64,000 nt of DNA, from the NCBI GenBank assembly GCA_023408075.1, contig JAEYKW010000031.1, forward strand, positions 1 through 64,000, read 5' to 3'. Under the pieces are notes generated by a model that had not been told where the DNA came from, made no database searches, and saw only the letters and a list, made by a program, of their open reading frames with translations. Source of the stretch: Bacillota bacterium (lineage in GTDB: Bacteria; Bacillota; Clostridia; Christensenellales; SZUA-584). The position numbers were made by a program, and so were the translations under genes. Position 1 is the stretch's first letter. Each line of letters opens with the position of its first letter. Of this stretch, positions 16,986-25,045 are shown piece by piece.

Positions 16986-17954
16986 TTACTGCTCAGTGAT
17001 CAGGTCCGTTTCCCCGAACATCAGCGTATCGGGCACGGGGCGTTGGCCGGTTGTGGAGCCCTCGTATTTGCTGATGTTTTCACCCATAAAGCTCATGGCT
17101 GCAGATTTGCCGCCGTCTAAATTATAAGCCACCTGACAGTGATATGATGCAAAAAGGTCTGCAAGCTCCGGGAATGTCATCCCCTTGCTGTATTTAGACT
17201 GCCGTCCGTCCACCACGACAAGCAGGTAATGGTAAGGCTCAATCATGCCGACGGCAGTACGCGGGTTCTTTTCGGCAAGATGGATTTTGTCCAGGCCCTC
17301 CTCTATGACGCCGTCGTTTATCAGCGTCGGACCGAACGAGTATGAGTTCTTGACGCCTTGGGCGACCAGCTCGTCCGCTGAGATTTCACCCGGCCTGAAT
17401 ATTTTCATCGTGCCGTTCGGCATAAAGGCCAGCGTGTCTTGCTTGTCATCATCGACGCAGACAATACTGTCACGGATGATCACACCTTTGGGGTCCTCGG
17501 GGTGGTCTTTTAAAAAGTCGCCGTTCACCGCAATCACAGCTTTATAAATCCGAGCGATTTCATAAACGCCGATATTTTTGGCATTCGGTTTGCCCGGAAC
17601 GGATAAACCGCCGCGCTCTGCTACGCCTTCCTTGAAACGAATATCGGCTGCGAAATAGGTGATGGTGTTTTCCTCATCAGTGACACGGGTCACATCGATA
17701 TAAAGGGAAGGCGACCGGTAAAGCCAATGGCCGCCGTCCGCATCTGCGGTGACTTCTTCTTCGGCAGTAAAGTATGGATCAGGCGTCGGTTCCGGTGTCG
17801 GCTCCGGCGTTGGCTCGGGTGTGGGTGACGGAGTCGGTTCGGGCGTGGCTTCAGGCGTCGGTTGGGTTGTCACAATAACTTGCGGCTCGCTTACGCACGC
17901 GCTGAATGATAATATGAAAACCAGACAAAGCAACAGTATCAACAGTTTCTTCAT
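16986..17954 (-). CDS. Phosphodiester glycosidase (NAGPA-domain) lipoprotein
   Basis: Secreted lipoprotein with an N-acetylglucosamine-1-phosphodiester alpha-N-acetylglucosaminidase-like domain, a family thought to cut phosphodiester-linked sugars in envelope polymers. The signal peptide and lipobox end at Cys20 (LSFSACVS). Residues 31-60 are a PTPEPT repeat spacer. The catalytic domain follows with AVNGDFLKDHP, SFGPTLINDG, NPRTAVGM and the family's late motif YNLDGGKSAAMSF. Length 322 residues. It converges on the gene at 16517 and diverges from nothing nearby. The substrate is inferred only from the family. Confidence 0.85.
   Translation of the reverse strand: MKKLLILLLCLVFILSFSACVSEPQVIVTTQPTPEATPEPTPSPTPEPTPEPTPEPTPDPYFTAEEEVTADADGGHWLYRSPSLYIDVTRVTDEENTITYFAADIRFKEGVAERGGLSVPGKPNAKNIGVYEIARIYKAVIAVNGDFLKDHPEDPKGVIIRDSIVCVDDDKQDTLAFMPNGTMKIFRPGEISADELVAQGVKNSYSFGPTLINDGVIEEGLDKIHLAEKNPRTAVGMIEPYHYLLVVVDGRQSKYSKGMTFPELADLFASYHCQVAYNLDGGKSAAMSFMGENISKYEGSTTGQRPVPDTLMFGETDLITEQ
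17775..17864. repeat. Short tandem repeats encoding a PTPEPT spacer
   Basis: Degenerate 12-bp units of the type GGTTCCGGCGTC encode residues 31-60 of the minus-strand lipoprotein. The unit drifts from copy to copy, so slippage-driven length change is possible. Confidence 0.8.
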
Positions 17955-18033
17955 AAAAACCTCCGAAAAAGTAGCTCACACATTATACCATATCCGATAA
18001 GCTTTTAAGAGAAAAAAATTTGTAAACAAAAGA

Positions 18034-18059
18034 TGCCCCACTCAATAAAGAATGGGGCA
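18034..18059 (-). terminator. Terminator of the SpoIIQ-like gene
   Basis: TGCCCCA (18034-18040) pairs with TGGGGCA (18053-18059). On the minus strand it is followed by TCTTTTGTTT. It lies 18 bases after the gene's stop. Confidence 0.7.
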
Positions 18060-18076
18060 GTCCGTCCGTTTGATTC

Positions 18077-18799
18077 TTATCCGAAATACTTTGCCGGGTC
18101 TTTGTATTCACCGTTAACGATGTATTCAAAATGCAGATGGTATGAGAGATCGAGCTCTTTGGGCATTTCGCCGATTTTGCCGATCTGCTGGCCCGCATTC
18201 ACCTTATCGCCTTTGTTGACGCTCATTTCTCCAAGGCCCGCATACACGGTGGAGACCTTATCGGAATGGGATATGATAATCACACCGCCGTCGGACTCAT
18301 CCGCATAAACATCCTGCACAGTGCCGGATAGTGCGGCGATAACAGGCGCGTCTTTTTCAGCCTGAATGTCAACGCCGTTGTGTGTGGCCCAGATATTGAG
18401 CGAAGCAAAGAACACGAGTTCATCACCCGAGAAGGAATTGATGACCTTGCCGTCAACAGGCTTCTTGAGCGAGATCGAACCGCTCCCGTTGCTGTTGCCC
18501 TTGGCAGACGGCTTGGGAGTGGGAGATGGCGTCGGGGCCGGCGTCATTGTCGGCGCGGGCGTTTGGCTGGCTCTCGCCATTTCCTCTTCAAGCGAAGGCA
18601 CATCGATTAATGAGACATCGGTGCCCGAGTCTTCGGGGACGTTCTCGTCGGGGCGCGGCCAGGCCACGAGCGCTGTAATGCCGGCGGCGACCACGCATAA
18701 AAATATAAGGACATATAATCCCTGTTTCTGAAAAAATGTTTTGACGGATTGCTTGTTGATCTTGCCGGAAACCTTATCTTTGATGTTTTTAAAATTCAT
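18077..18799 (-). CDS. SpoIIQ-like M23 (LytM) metallopeptidase
   Basis: Membrane-anchored M23 endopeptidase. The start at 18799 is chosen because GGAGG lies 8 bases upstream; the product is then 240 residues. A transmembrane helix sits at about residues 27-46, a Thr/Pro-rich spacer at about 85-105, and the LytM domain after 120. Zinc ligands are intact: HNGVD (His and Asp) and HLHFE. It follows spoIID and murA, as spoIIQ does in clostridia, so it is probably the forespore partner of the SpoIIQ-SpoIIIAH channel. B. subtilis SpoIIQ lacks a catalytic histidine, whereas this one should be active. A general cell-wall hydrolase remains possible. Confidence 0.85.
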   Translation of the reverse strand: MNFKNIKDKVSGKINKQSVKTFFQKQGLYVLIFLCVVAAGITALVAWPRPDENVPEDSGTDVSLIDVPSLEEEMARASQTPAPTMTPAPTPSPTPKPSAKGNSNGSGSISLKKPVDGKVINSFSGDELVFFASLNIWATHNGVDIQAEKDAPVIAALSGTVQDVYADESDGGVIIISHSDKVSTVYAGLGEMSVNKGDKVNAGQQIGKIGEMPKELDLSYHLHFEYIVNGEYKDPAKYFG

Positions 18800-18846
18800 T
18801 GTTTCACACCTCCACACTTTCATCTTTCCCATAATTGCGCAAAAAA

Positions 18847-18880
18847 ATACAGAGCCGCAAAAAATGCTGCGACTCTGTAT
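18847..18880 (-). terminator. Terminator between spoIID and the SpoIIQ-like gene
   Basis: ATACAGAG (18847-18854) pairs with CTCTGTAT (18873-18880), extended by CGC/GCG with one mismatch. Seven T residues follow on the minus strand. It implies that the SpoIIQ-like gene has its own promoter, as expected if it is expressed in the forespore and spoIID in the mother cell. Confidence 0.8.
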
Positions 18881-18903
18881 ATAGAGGAACTATGAACGTA
18901 TAT

Positions 18904-19902
18904 CTATTGGACAGTGACACCCGTGAAATAGTGCTTTAAAATCTCGATATAATCGGTGCCACTCTTGGCCATTGCATTGGCACCCGTTTGGCTCATGCCC
19001 ACACCGTGGCCAAAGCCGACCGTAGAAAATGTGACGCCGTTGTCTTCTTCAACCGTAAAGTTTGCCGAATTGAGCCCGAATATCTCTCTGATCTCGCGTC
19101 CCGTAAAGGTCTCATTCCCAACAACGACGCTTTGTACGCGGCCGCTGTCAAAACGCACGATGCTGCCGACGAGCGCGCCCGAATCGAAGCGGATGCTCGG
19201 GGAAAAAGCGGTCATTTTGCTGATGAAATCATCGCGGCTGACGGACACCTTTCCGTAATAATGCGAGGATGATTCTTCGCCTTCGCTGTCAACGCTGACA
19301 AGGTAAGGAAGCGCTTCGCCGTAGACATTCTCGCTGTTCTCCGTCCGGCCCCCTGCGGATGCATGGAAGAAAACCTGTATCTCCTGCCCGTCGTAATAGA
19401 TCATTTCTCCGGCGGTTTCATGGACGGCATCAACGACTTTCTGTGTGTAGAGCGACGCATCGGCACCCCAGTTCTCGGACATCTCTTCAGGTGTCATATA
19501 GGCCTGACAATGGCTGCTTTCGCCGCAGATATCCGCGCCCGGATGCGCCGAGCAGCCTCCGTGGTCCTTCTTGTACTGCGTGTAGGTGCGTGCGGCCACT
19601 GCCTGCGCTTTGAGCGCTTCAATCTCGTAAGAGGCGGGCATTTCTGCCGCAACAACGCCGACAAGATATTCTTCCATCGGCATTTTTTTGAGATCACCGT
19701 CTATCCATACGGTGATTTCATCCGATTCCGGCAGTTTGGAAATACTGAACTCAATGTCCGGAACCGAATTGCCGGTGACTGGATCAGAATTTTTTTTGAC
19801 GGTTAAAGCCGGGAAAACCACAGCAATCAGTATGAAGACGATAATCGCAATAATCAGGGCGCTCTCGCGGCTCAGGCCGCGCCCTCTTCTGAACAAATGC
19901 AT
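18904..19902 (-). CDS. spoIID: Stage II sporulation protein D (SpoIID)
   Basis: Membrane-anchored lytic transglycosylase that, with SpoIIM and SpoIIP, degrades septal peptidoglycan during engulfment. A basic N-terminus leads to a transmembrane helix at residues 15-35. The SpoIID domain shows the catalytic-glutamate region GVVAAEMPASYEIEALKAQA, then VAARTYTQYKKDHG, FHASAGGRTENSE and the C-terminal GFGHGVGMSQTGANAMA. The length of 332 residues is normal. A sigma-E-like promoter overlaps the end of murA upstream. No spoIIM or spoIIP is in the window. Confidence 0.95.
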   Translation of the reverse strand: MHLFRRGRGLSRESALIIAIIVFILIAVVFPALTVKKNSDPVTGNSVPDIEFSISKLPESDEITVWIDGDLKKMPMEEYLVGVVAAEMPASYEIEALKAQAVAARTYTQYKKDHGGCSAHPGADICGESSHCQAYMTPEEMSENWGADASLYTQKVVDAVHETAGEMIYYDGQEIQVFFHASAGGRTENSENVYGEALPYLVSVDSEGEESSSHYYGKVSVSRDDFISKMTAFSPSIRFDSGALVGSIVRFDSGRVQSVVVGNETFTGREIREIFGLNSANFTVEEDNGVTFSTVGFGHGVGMSQTGANAMAKSGTDYIEILKHYFTGVTVQ

Positions 19903-19949
19903 ACACTCCTTTGTTTTGGGGAAGGCCAGCTTTCCTTCTCTTATAAAGC

Positions 19950-19978
19950 AGTGTATGCGCCTTCGCTTAGATTATGAC
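19950..19978 (-). promoter_or_regulatory. Sigma-E-like promoter for spoIID
   Basis: Read on the minus strand, GTCATAAT (-35, plus 19971-19978) and CATACACT (-10, plus 19950-19957) are 13 bp apart. This is one or two bases from the sigma-E consensus (GTCATATT, CATACAAT). The -35 overlaps the murA stop codon. Mother-cell expression of spoIID fits what is known in endospore formers. Confidence 0.65.
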
Positions 19979-21246
19979 AGGCGGATGATGCGGGCCCCTA
20001 AACAGCACAATTTGTCCTCAAAATTTTCATATCCGCGGTCGAGATGATAGATATCGCTGATAATTGTGTCGCCTTTTGCAAACAGCCCCGCTATGCAGAG
20101 CGCCGCACCCGCCCGAAGGTCTGTTGCTGTTACTTCCGCGCCGCAGAGGCAGCCGGAGCCGTTTATATAAGCCGTAGGACCCTGCACGGTGATATCTGCG
20201 CCCATTTTTTTAAGCTCATCCACATGCAAAAAGCGGTTCTCAAATATCGTTTCGTTCACGCTGCTTCGGCCCTTGGCAAAGCAGCAGGCTGCCATAAACG
20301 GCGCCTGCATGTCCGTCGGGAAACCCGGGTACGGTGACGAGACGATATCCATCGGGCGCGCACCGCGTCCGCGGATTTTTAAACCGCCTTCGAAGGGGAA
20401 GATTTCCGCACCCGCTTCAATCAGCTTGTCGCAGACGGGCTTTAAGTGAGCCGCGCTCGCGCGCAGCAAACTGACTTCTCCGCCGGTGACGGCGGCAGCC
20501 AGCATCAGCGTGCCTGCCTCAATGCGGTCGGAAATCGGCGTATAATCGGCGCCTGAAAGCGAATCGACACCGTGTATGACGATGCAGTCTGCCTGCGGCT
20601 CAATTTGTGCACCCATGGCGTTTAAAAAGTGGATGAGGTCAGTCACCTCCGGCTCCACGGCTGCGCCGTGAATCAGAGTGGTTCCTTCGGCGAGCGCCGC
20701 CGCCATAATGAGGTTCTCTGTGGCACCGACGGAAGGAAAACGCAAAAGTATTTCCGCACCGCGCAAGGGACGGCCCCATGCATGAACGTGACCGTTGACC
20801 GTGACGGATTTGGCACCCAGAGCGCGAAAGCCTTGTATGTGGATATCAATGGGGCGGCTGCCGATACGGCATCCGCCCGGCAGCGGCAGAGTTACGCTGC
20901 CTTCGCGTGCGAGCATCGGCCCCATAAACAAAATGGACGCACGCAGACGCTCCATAATATTGGCTGCGGGAGAGGTGGTTTTGATGGATTTCGTCGTAAT
21001 TGTAACGGAGTCGTCCGTCACGCTGACACGCGCGCCGAACGCTCTTAATAATGTAAACATGTTTTTCACGTCGCTGATGTCCGGCACTTTATGGATGGTG
21101 ACGGGCTCCGCAGTGAGCAGCGATGCCGCAAGTATCGGCAATACGGCGTTTTTGGATGTGCTGATGTCGCATTGGCCAAAAAGCGTACCGCCGCCCGTAA
21201 TTTGGAGCCGCTTTCCGGGTTTTGTCGTTTGTGTCAAATTCGTCAT
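19972..21246 (-). CDS. murA: UDP-N-acetylglucosamine 1-carboxyvinyltransferase
   Basis: Catalyses the first committed step of peptidoglycan synthesis by adding enolpyruvate to UDP-GlcNAc. Of 424 residues, the substrate-binding SKNAVLPILAA lies at residues 31-41. The active-site loop LPGGCRIGSRPID has Cys126, the residue attacked by fosfomycin, so the enzyme should be fosfomycin-sensitive. The late motifs PYPGFPTDMQAPF and HLDRGYENFEDKL are present. It heads the minus-strand murA-spoIID-spoIIQ block, a conserved Firmicutes neighbourhood. Confidence 0.96.
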   Translation of the reverse strand: MTNLTQTTKPGKRLQITGGGTLFGQCDISTSKNAVLPILAASLLTAEPVTIHKVPDISDVKNMFTLLRAFGARVSVTDDSVTITTKSIKTTSPAANIMERLRASILFMGPMLAREGSVTLPLPGGCRIGSRPIDIHIQGFRALGAKSVTVNGHVHAWGRPLRGAEILLRFPSVGATENLIMAAALAEGTTLIHGAAVEPEVTDLIHFLNAMGAQIEPQADCIVIHGVDSLSGADYTPISDRIEAGTLMLAAAVTGGEVSLLRASAAHLKPVCDKLIEAGAEIFPFEGGLKIRGRGARPMDIVSSPYPGFPTDMQAPFMAACCFAKGRSSVNETIFENRFLHVDELKKMGADITVQGPTAYINGSGCLCGAEVTATDLRAGAALCIAGLFAKGDTIISDIYHLDRGYENFEDKLCCLGARIIRLS

Positions 21247-21383
21247 AAACCGTTCCCTGCTTAAAAGATAACATTATTATTTGCGCACAATGCAAAATCA
21301 TAGCCTGTAAAAATTGCAAGCGAATGCGATGGCTGAGCTTTTTAAGACACACAGAAATTGTAAAAAAATAATTAAAAAAGCGA

Positions 21384-21442
21384 TTGACAAAAGCAAAAAA
21401 AGGGATTAACATTACCCTATCAGATAGAACTCTATGACATAG
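21384..21442 (+). promoter_or_regulatory. padR promoter and twin palindromic operators
   Basis: TTGACA (21384-21389) and TAACAT (21407-21412) are 17 bp apart. Two 11-bp palindromes follow: CTATCAGATAG (21417-21427) and CTATGACATAG (21432-21442), 15 bp start to start. A related half-site, CTATCTGG, is at 21471. The placement over the expected transcription start fits PadR autorepression, which is common in the family. Confidence 0.55.
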
Positions 21443-21495
21443 TGCACAATGCGTTAGAACACTATCTGGAAGAGTAATAGAAGAAAGGTGGACAT

Positions 21496-21831
21496 ATGAT
21501 CAGCAGCGATATTTTAAGAGGCCATCTGGATCCGATCATTTTGCGCCTGATCATGGAAAAAGACCGCTACGGTTATGAGATCAGCAAGGAGATAAGCAGC
21601 CGGACAGAGGACCGGTTTGCAATTAAAGAAGCCACACTGTATGCAGTGTTTCAGCGCTTGGAGAAGAAGGAGCTGATCACCTCGTATGAAGGAGATGTAT
21701 CGCTCGGCGGCAGGCGGCGTTATTACAGCATCACACCGCTCGGGCGCGCGTTTTTCCGGGAGGAAGTGGTTGAATGGCGCAAAACAAAAGAAATTATCGA
21801 TATTTTTATGGAAACGGAGGAGCGGAAATGA
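21496..21831 (+). CDS. PadR-family transcriptional regulator
   Basis: Winged-helix repressor of 111 residues. Family landmarks are LRGHLDPIILRLIMEKDRYGYEI, then TLYAVFQRLEKKELI (recognition helix and start of the wing) and GGRRRYYSITPLGR. AAGGTGG precedes the ATG. It overlaps the next gene by 4 bp. PadR-HAAS-domain pairs of this kind usually control small membrane proteins or drug/envelope-stress responses. The effector is unknown. Confidence 0.92.
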   Translation: MISSDILRGHLDPIILRLIMEKDRYGYEISKEISSRTEDRFAIKEATLYAVFQRLEKKELITSYEGDVSLGGRRRYYSITPLGRAFFREEVVEWRKTKEIIDIFMETEERK

Positions 21832-22235
21832 AAACAGTTCAGGAGCATGTGGATGCGCTGTTTCGGGAAATACCCGACAGCGAACGCAAAGAATCATTAA
21901 AAAGAGAAATCGTTGAGAACCTTCAGGAGAAGGTGAATGACCTTATAGCGCAGGGGAAGGCCGAGGAAGACGCAATTAACCGCGCGATTGTGGAGTTTGG
22001 GGATATCAGCGATATCCGGGATGAGCTTCGCAACCAGCAAATGCTGCCGATAAAAAGAAGCAGTGCAGGGCTGCAGCTTGGGTATTCGGTGGTGGGCAGC
22101 CTGCTCATCATCGGTCTGGTGCTGTTTATCAATCTGCATATTACACCCGGATTCCTCTGGTGCATTTTCCCGATATTCGGCGTGCTGTGGTGGCCGCTGT
22201 CCATGTTCTTCCGCTGGCTGAAGTACAGGAAGTAA
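21828..22235 (+). CDS. HAAS-domain membrane protein with one two-helix repeat unit
   Basis: Protein of 135 residues. The start at 21828 overlaps the padR stop as ATGA and is preceded by GGAGGAG. Residues 1-70 form a permease-prefix/HAAS-like helical domain (VDALFREIPDSERKESL, AINRAIVEFGDISDIRDEL), a module often paired with PadR regulators. Residues 85-135 hold one copy of the two-helix unit GSLLIIGLVLFINLHITPGF...FGVLWWPLSMFF that is repeated ten times in the next gene. It may tether or seed the larger protein. The function is unknown. Confidence 0.8.
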   Translation: MKTVQEHVDALFREIPDSERKESLKREIVENLQEKVNDLIAQGKAEEDAINRAIVEFGDISDIRDELRNQQMLPIKRSSAGLQLGYSVVGSLLIIGLVLFINLHITPGFLWCIFPIFGVLWWPLSMFFRWLKYRK

Positions 22236-23781
22236 GAGAGGTTATATCATGAAAAGCTATAAAACGCAATTTGCTATAGCGGGCGCGGTTTTGATTGCGG
22301 TGATGATGGCGGTGGTCAACTTCATCACATCACCGGGAACACTCTGGTGTATTTACCCCATATATGCCGTTATTTGGTGGCCGCTTGGCGTGGTTCTGTG
22401 CAGCAGAAAGCATTATCTCGCGTTCGCACTGGCGGGCAGCCTGCTCACGCTGGTTTTCCTCGCGGCTGTGAATTTAATTGTGACACCGAGATATCTTTGG
22501 TTCTTGTACACCGTGCCGCTGCTGCTCTGTTTCCCCGCCGGTGTTTACTTGAGGAACAAGATGATTTCGATTCCGGTCGCGATTCTGTTCAGCGTGCTGC
22601 TGATACTCTATTTCACAATCATCAACCTGCTATTAACGCCGTATGAGTTTTGGGCCGTTTACCTGATTTACGCAGCGCTGTGGTGGCCGCTCAGCCTGTG
22701 CTTTAAAGACAAGCAAAAGCCATTTTCAGTGGCCGGAGCGCTGCTCACAATCGCGTTTCTGATTATTGCGAACGTGCTCGACTCATCGTATTCGTGGGCG
22801 CTGTATGCGTGCTTCCCTGTGATATTCTGGCCTATCGCGATGTATGGGGGCAGAAGGCTCGGAAGCTTTAAATTCTCTGTGATGGCTTCCGCTTTGGTCA
22901 TCGCTTACTATGGCGCGCTGAACCTGTTTCTAGAGCCGCAGAGCCCGTGGGTAATATTTGTGGCATTCGCGGTATTGTGGTGGCCGCTGTCCGTGTATTT
23001 CTACGGTCGCTACTGCTCGCATAAATATGCGGCGGTGATGAGCGCGCTCAGCATCGTGTTTTTCGCGGCGGTCAACGCCATTTATTCGCCCGGTGTGCTG
23101 TGGGCACATTACCCGTCGTTTGCGGTGCTCTGGTGGCCGGTGACGCTGTATTTCGCGCGAAACAAAAGGTGGCTTGCCTATTCGGCTATCGCGACACTGT
23201 TAAGCATTGCGTTCTTTGCCCTTGTGAATCTGACCACATCGGCGGGTTATCCCTGGAGCGTTTTTCCGTCGCTCGGTATGCTCTGGTGGCCGCTTGCGGC
23301 GGGTTTTGCTGGCAAAAGAAAGCCGTTCGCATTCTCGGTGGCAGGCGCGGCGCTCGGCATTGCAACGCTGATAACGATCAATTTGATCACATCGTCCGGA
23401 TTCCTGTGGGGCCTGTTTCCGTCGCTCGGGGTGCTCTGGTGGCCGCTTGCGGTGGGCTTCAGCGGCAAGCGGATGCCGCTCGCGTTCTCGGTGGCAGGGA
23501 CAGTGCTTGTTATAGCGACGCTGATGACGATCAACCTGCTCACATCGCCCGGTTTTTTGTGGAGCCTGTTCCCGTTGTTCGGGCTGCTGTGGTGGCCCGC
23601 TGCCGTCATCTGCAGGAAAAGCGCCCTTGTCTTTTCAATCGTGGGCAGCCTGCTCATTATTGCGCTGGTCGTCATGCTCAATGTGATGACGTCACCCGGA
23701 TTTCCCTGGAGCGTGTTTGTGGTGTTCGGGGTGCTCTGGTGGCCGCTCAGCATCGGCTTTCACAGTATACACAAAAAAAGG
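22072..23781 (+). repeat. Eleven coding repeats of about 147-150 bp
   Basis: The last 160 bases of the HAAS-domain gene contain one copy and the following gene ten copies of a unit ending in CTCTGGTGGCCGCT-like sequence (LWWPL). Ends of units are seen near 22202, 22383, 22685, 22985, 23137, 23290, 23446, 23596 and 23746. The last four copies are similar at nucleotide level. Confidence 0.8.
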
Positions 23782-23793
23782 CTGGCAAGCTGA
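22249..23793 (+). CDS. Membrane protein built of ten tandem two-helix repeats
   Basis: A 514-residue protein that is almost wholly membrane. It consists of ten copies of a unit of about 50 residues. Each copy has a hydrophobic helix ending in a conserved Asn (VNLIT-type), a turn xSPGxLW, a second helix ending in LWWPL, and a short basic loop. Copies near the C-terminus (units 7-10) are most alike, with INLITSSGFLW and VLWWPLAVGF, indicating recent duplication; units 2 and 4 are diverged. About twenty transmembrane segments are predicted. The conserved Asn and Trp-Trp-Pro recur at the same place in each unit. It lies 13 bases after the HAAS-domain gene in the PadR operon. I recognise no family and assign no function. 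Confidence 0.8.
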   Translation: MKSYKTQFAIAGAVLIAVMMAVVNFITSPGTLWCIYPIYAVIWWPLGVVLCSRKHYLAFALAGSLLTLVFLAAVNLIVTPRYLWFLYTVPLLLCFPAGVYLRNKMISIPVAILFSVLLILYFTIINLLLTPYEFWAVYLIYAALWWPLSLCFKDKQKPFSVAGALLTIAFLIIANVLDSSYSWALYACFPVIFWPIAMYGGRRLGSFKFSVMASALVIAYYGALNLFLEPQSPWVIFVAFAVLWWPLSVYFYGRYCSHKYAAVMSALSIVFFAAVNAIYSPGVLWAHYPSFAVLWWPVTLYFARNKRWLAYSAIATLLSIAFFALVNLTTSAGYPWSVFPSLGMLWWPLAAGFAGKRKPFAFSVAGAALGIATLITINLITSSGFLWGLFPSLGVLWWPLAVGFSGKRMPLAFSVAGTVLVIATLMTINLLTSPGFLWSLFPLFGLLWWPAAVICRKSALVFSIVGSLLIIALVVMLNVMTSPGFPWSVFVVFGVLWWPLSIGFHSIHKKRLAS

Positions 23794-23843
23794 CTATAGG
23801 GGTTTTTGGGAATCAGCTGACATCAAAAATCAGCGGTCAAGAA

Positions 23844-23867
23844 GGGCGGACATTGTCTGCCCTTTTT
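23844..23867 (+). terminator. Terminator of the padR operon
   Basis: GGGCGGAC (23844-23851) pairs with GTCTGCCC (23855-23862) around a 3-base loop, followed by five T residues. Confidence 0.8.
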
Positions 23868-23942
23868 GCTGCTGATCAACTGACAAATGACATATATAAT
23901 TGGCCGAGACAACACCGCGGATTTTGTGTAGAATAAGAGCAT

Positions 23943-24638
23943 ATGAAAAAAGACGCGGTGACGCTGAGCGGCCTTCAGGTGAGTATACAGCGCAAAAAGA
24001 TGAAAAACATGCGCATACGCGTAACGGGGGATAAGCGCGTCTGTGTATCCGCGCCGCACTACCTGCCCGAAAACCGCATCATTGCGTTCGTTGCCCAGCA
24101 TGAGGGCTATATCAAAGAGCGCCTTGAATCGGTGGAGCAAAAGCGCAGCTGCTGCTATCCGGCGTCATACGCAAGCGGCGACAGCTTCAGCATGGCAGGT
24201 CAGCGCTGCCGTTTGCGCGTGGTGCGCGATGAGAAGGCTTTCGCGGGGCTTAATGGCAGCGAGCTTGTGCTCTGCGTGCCGCCGGGGCAGAGCGCAAAGG
24301 CGCTGTTTGCTCGGTTTATGACGCGCACGGCCAAGGCGGTTTTTTCAGAGCGCCTCAATGAGCTGCAAAAAAGGATCCCCTCGGGCGAGATCAAGCTGTC
24401 GGTGAGAAACATGCTCACGCGATGGGGCAGCATCAACACGCGGCGGCTGAACATAAGTCTCTCGGTGCATCTGCTGCGCTGCGAGCCGGAGCTGATTGAC
24501 TATGTGATCATGCATGAACTGTGCCATTTGGCAACGCCGAGCCACTCGCGCGCGTTCTATAAAGCGCTTGAAGCGTATTATCCGAACAGGCGGGCATTCG
24601 ACAGGCGGCTGGAGGAATACGGCCTGGTCGACTTTTAG
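23943..24638 (+). CDS. YgjP-like zinc metallopeptidase (DUF45)
   Basis: A 231-residue member of the YgjP/DUF45 metallopeptidase family. The C-terminal catalytic part has NMLTRWGSINTRRLNISL followed by the zinc motif MHELCHLATPSHSRAFYKAL (HELCH plus a downstream histidine). The N-terminal half is a basic beta-rich region (RKKMKNMRIRVTGDKRVCVSAP) typical of the family. It is a single gene with its own terminator. The physiological substrate is unknown. Confidence 0.88.
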   Translation: MKKDAVTLSGLQVSIQRKKMKNMRIRVTGDKRVCVSAPHYLPENRIIAFVAQHEGYIKERLESVEQKRSCCYPASYASGDSFSMAGQRCRLRVVRDEKAFAGLNGSELVLCVPPGQSAKALFARFMTRTAKAVFSERLNELQKRIPSGEIKLSVRNMLTRWGSINTRRLNISLSVHLLRCEPELIDYVIMHELCHLATPSHSRAFYKALEAYYPNRRAFDRRLEEYGLVDF

Positions 24639-24675
24639 CCGCTAATAATCGCAACAATGAATGGATGAAATGATG

Positions 24676-24700
24676 AGCAGTCGGCAGCGGCTGCTTTTTT
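24676..24700 (+). terminator. Terminator of the YgjP-like gene
   Basis: AGCAGTCG (24676-24683) pairs with CGGCTGCT (24688-24695), with one wobble, followed by a T run to 24700. Confidence 0.75.
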
Positions 24701-24792
24701 GCAGGTAAAGCCGTTAAGCCGCCATGTCACAAAAAGACCCTGTGCTTAATAAAATGGTATTAGCAAACGTTGAATGAAAGGGAGCGAAAGCC

Positions 24793-25005
24793 ATGTCATT
24801 TGAATTCGACCGAGACAGCGTGTTAGGTGAACTTGAAAACAATATTGATGAATGCGTGAACGTGACCACGGCCGGCGGCTGCTTTAGGGGGCTTTTAACA
24901 GGGGTTTCGGATGACGCCTGCAAAATTGTGTGTCGCGGATGCGTGACCGTTGTTCGTCTCAGAGATATTGAAGCGGTGACATTTTGCATCAACAATTTCT
25001 GTTAG
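24793..25005 (+). CDS. Small Cys-rich protein, possible Sm-like barrel
   Basis: A 70-residue protein preceded by AAAGGGAG. The middle reads like a small beta-barrel: VNVTTAGGCFRGLLTGVSDD then VTVVRLRDIEAVTF, the spacing of Sm/Hfq-type or SH3-like folds. There are six cysteines, two near the C-terminus (CINNFC). I cannot name a family. It has its own terminator and no operon partner. Confidence 0.6.
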   Translation: MSFEFDRDSVLGELENNIDECVNVTTAGGCFRGLLTGVSDDACKIVCRGCVTVVRLRDIEAVTFCINNFC

Positions 25006-25019
25006 CCGGAAAATACATA

Positions 25020-25045
25020 GGCGGCCAAGTCTGGCCGCTTTTGTT
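25020..25045 (+). terminator. Terminator of the small Cys-rich gene
   Basis: GCGGCCA (25021-25027) and TGGCCGC (25032-25038) pair perfectly, then TTTTGTT. Confidence 0.85.

Noticed and set aside
22072..23781. Regular repeats of about 150 bp considered as a CRISPR-like or non-coding array
   Set aside because: The repeats are in one continuous reading frame, encode a hydrophobic unit and diverge in a protein-like way; no short identical repeats with unique spacers.
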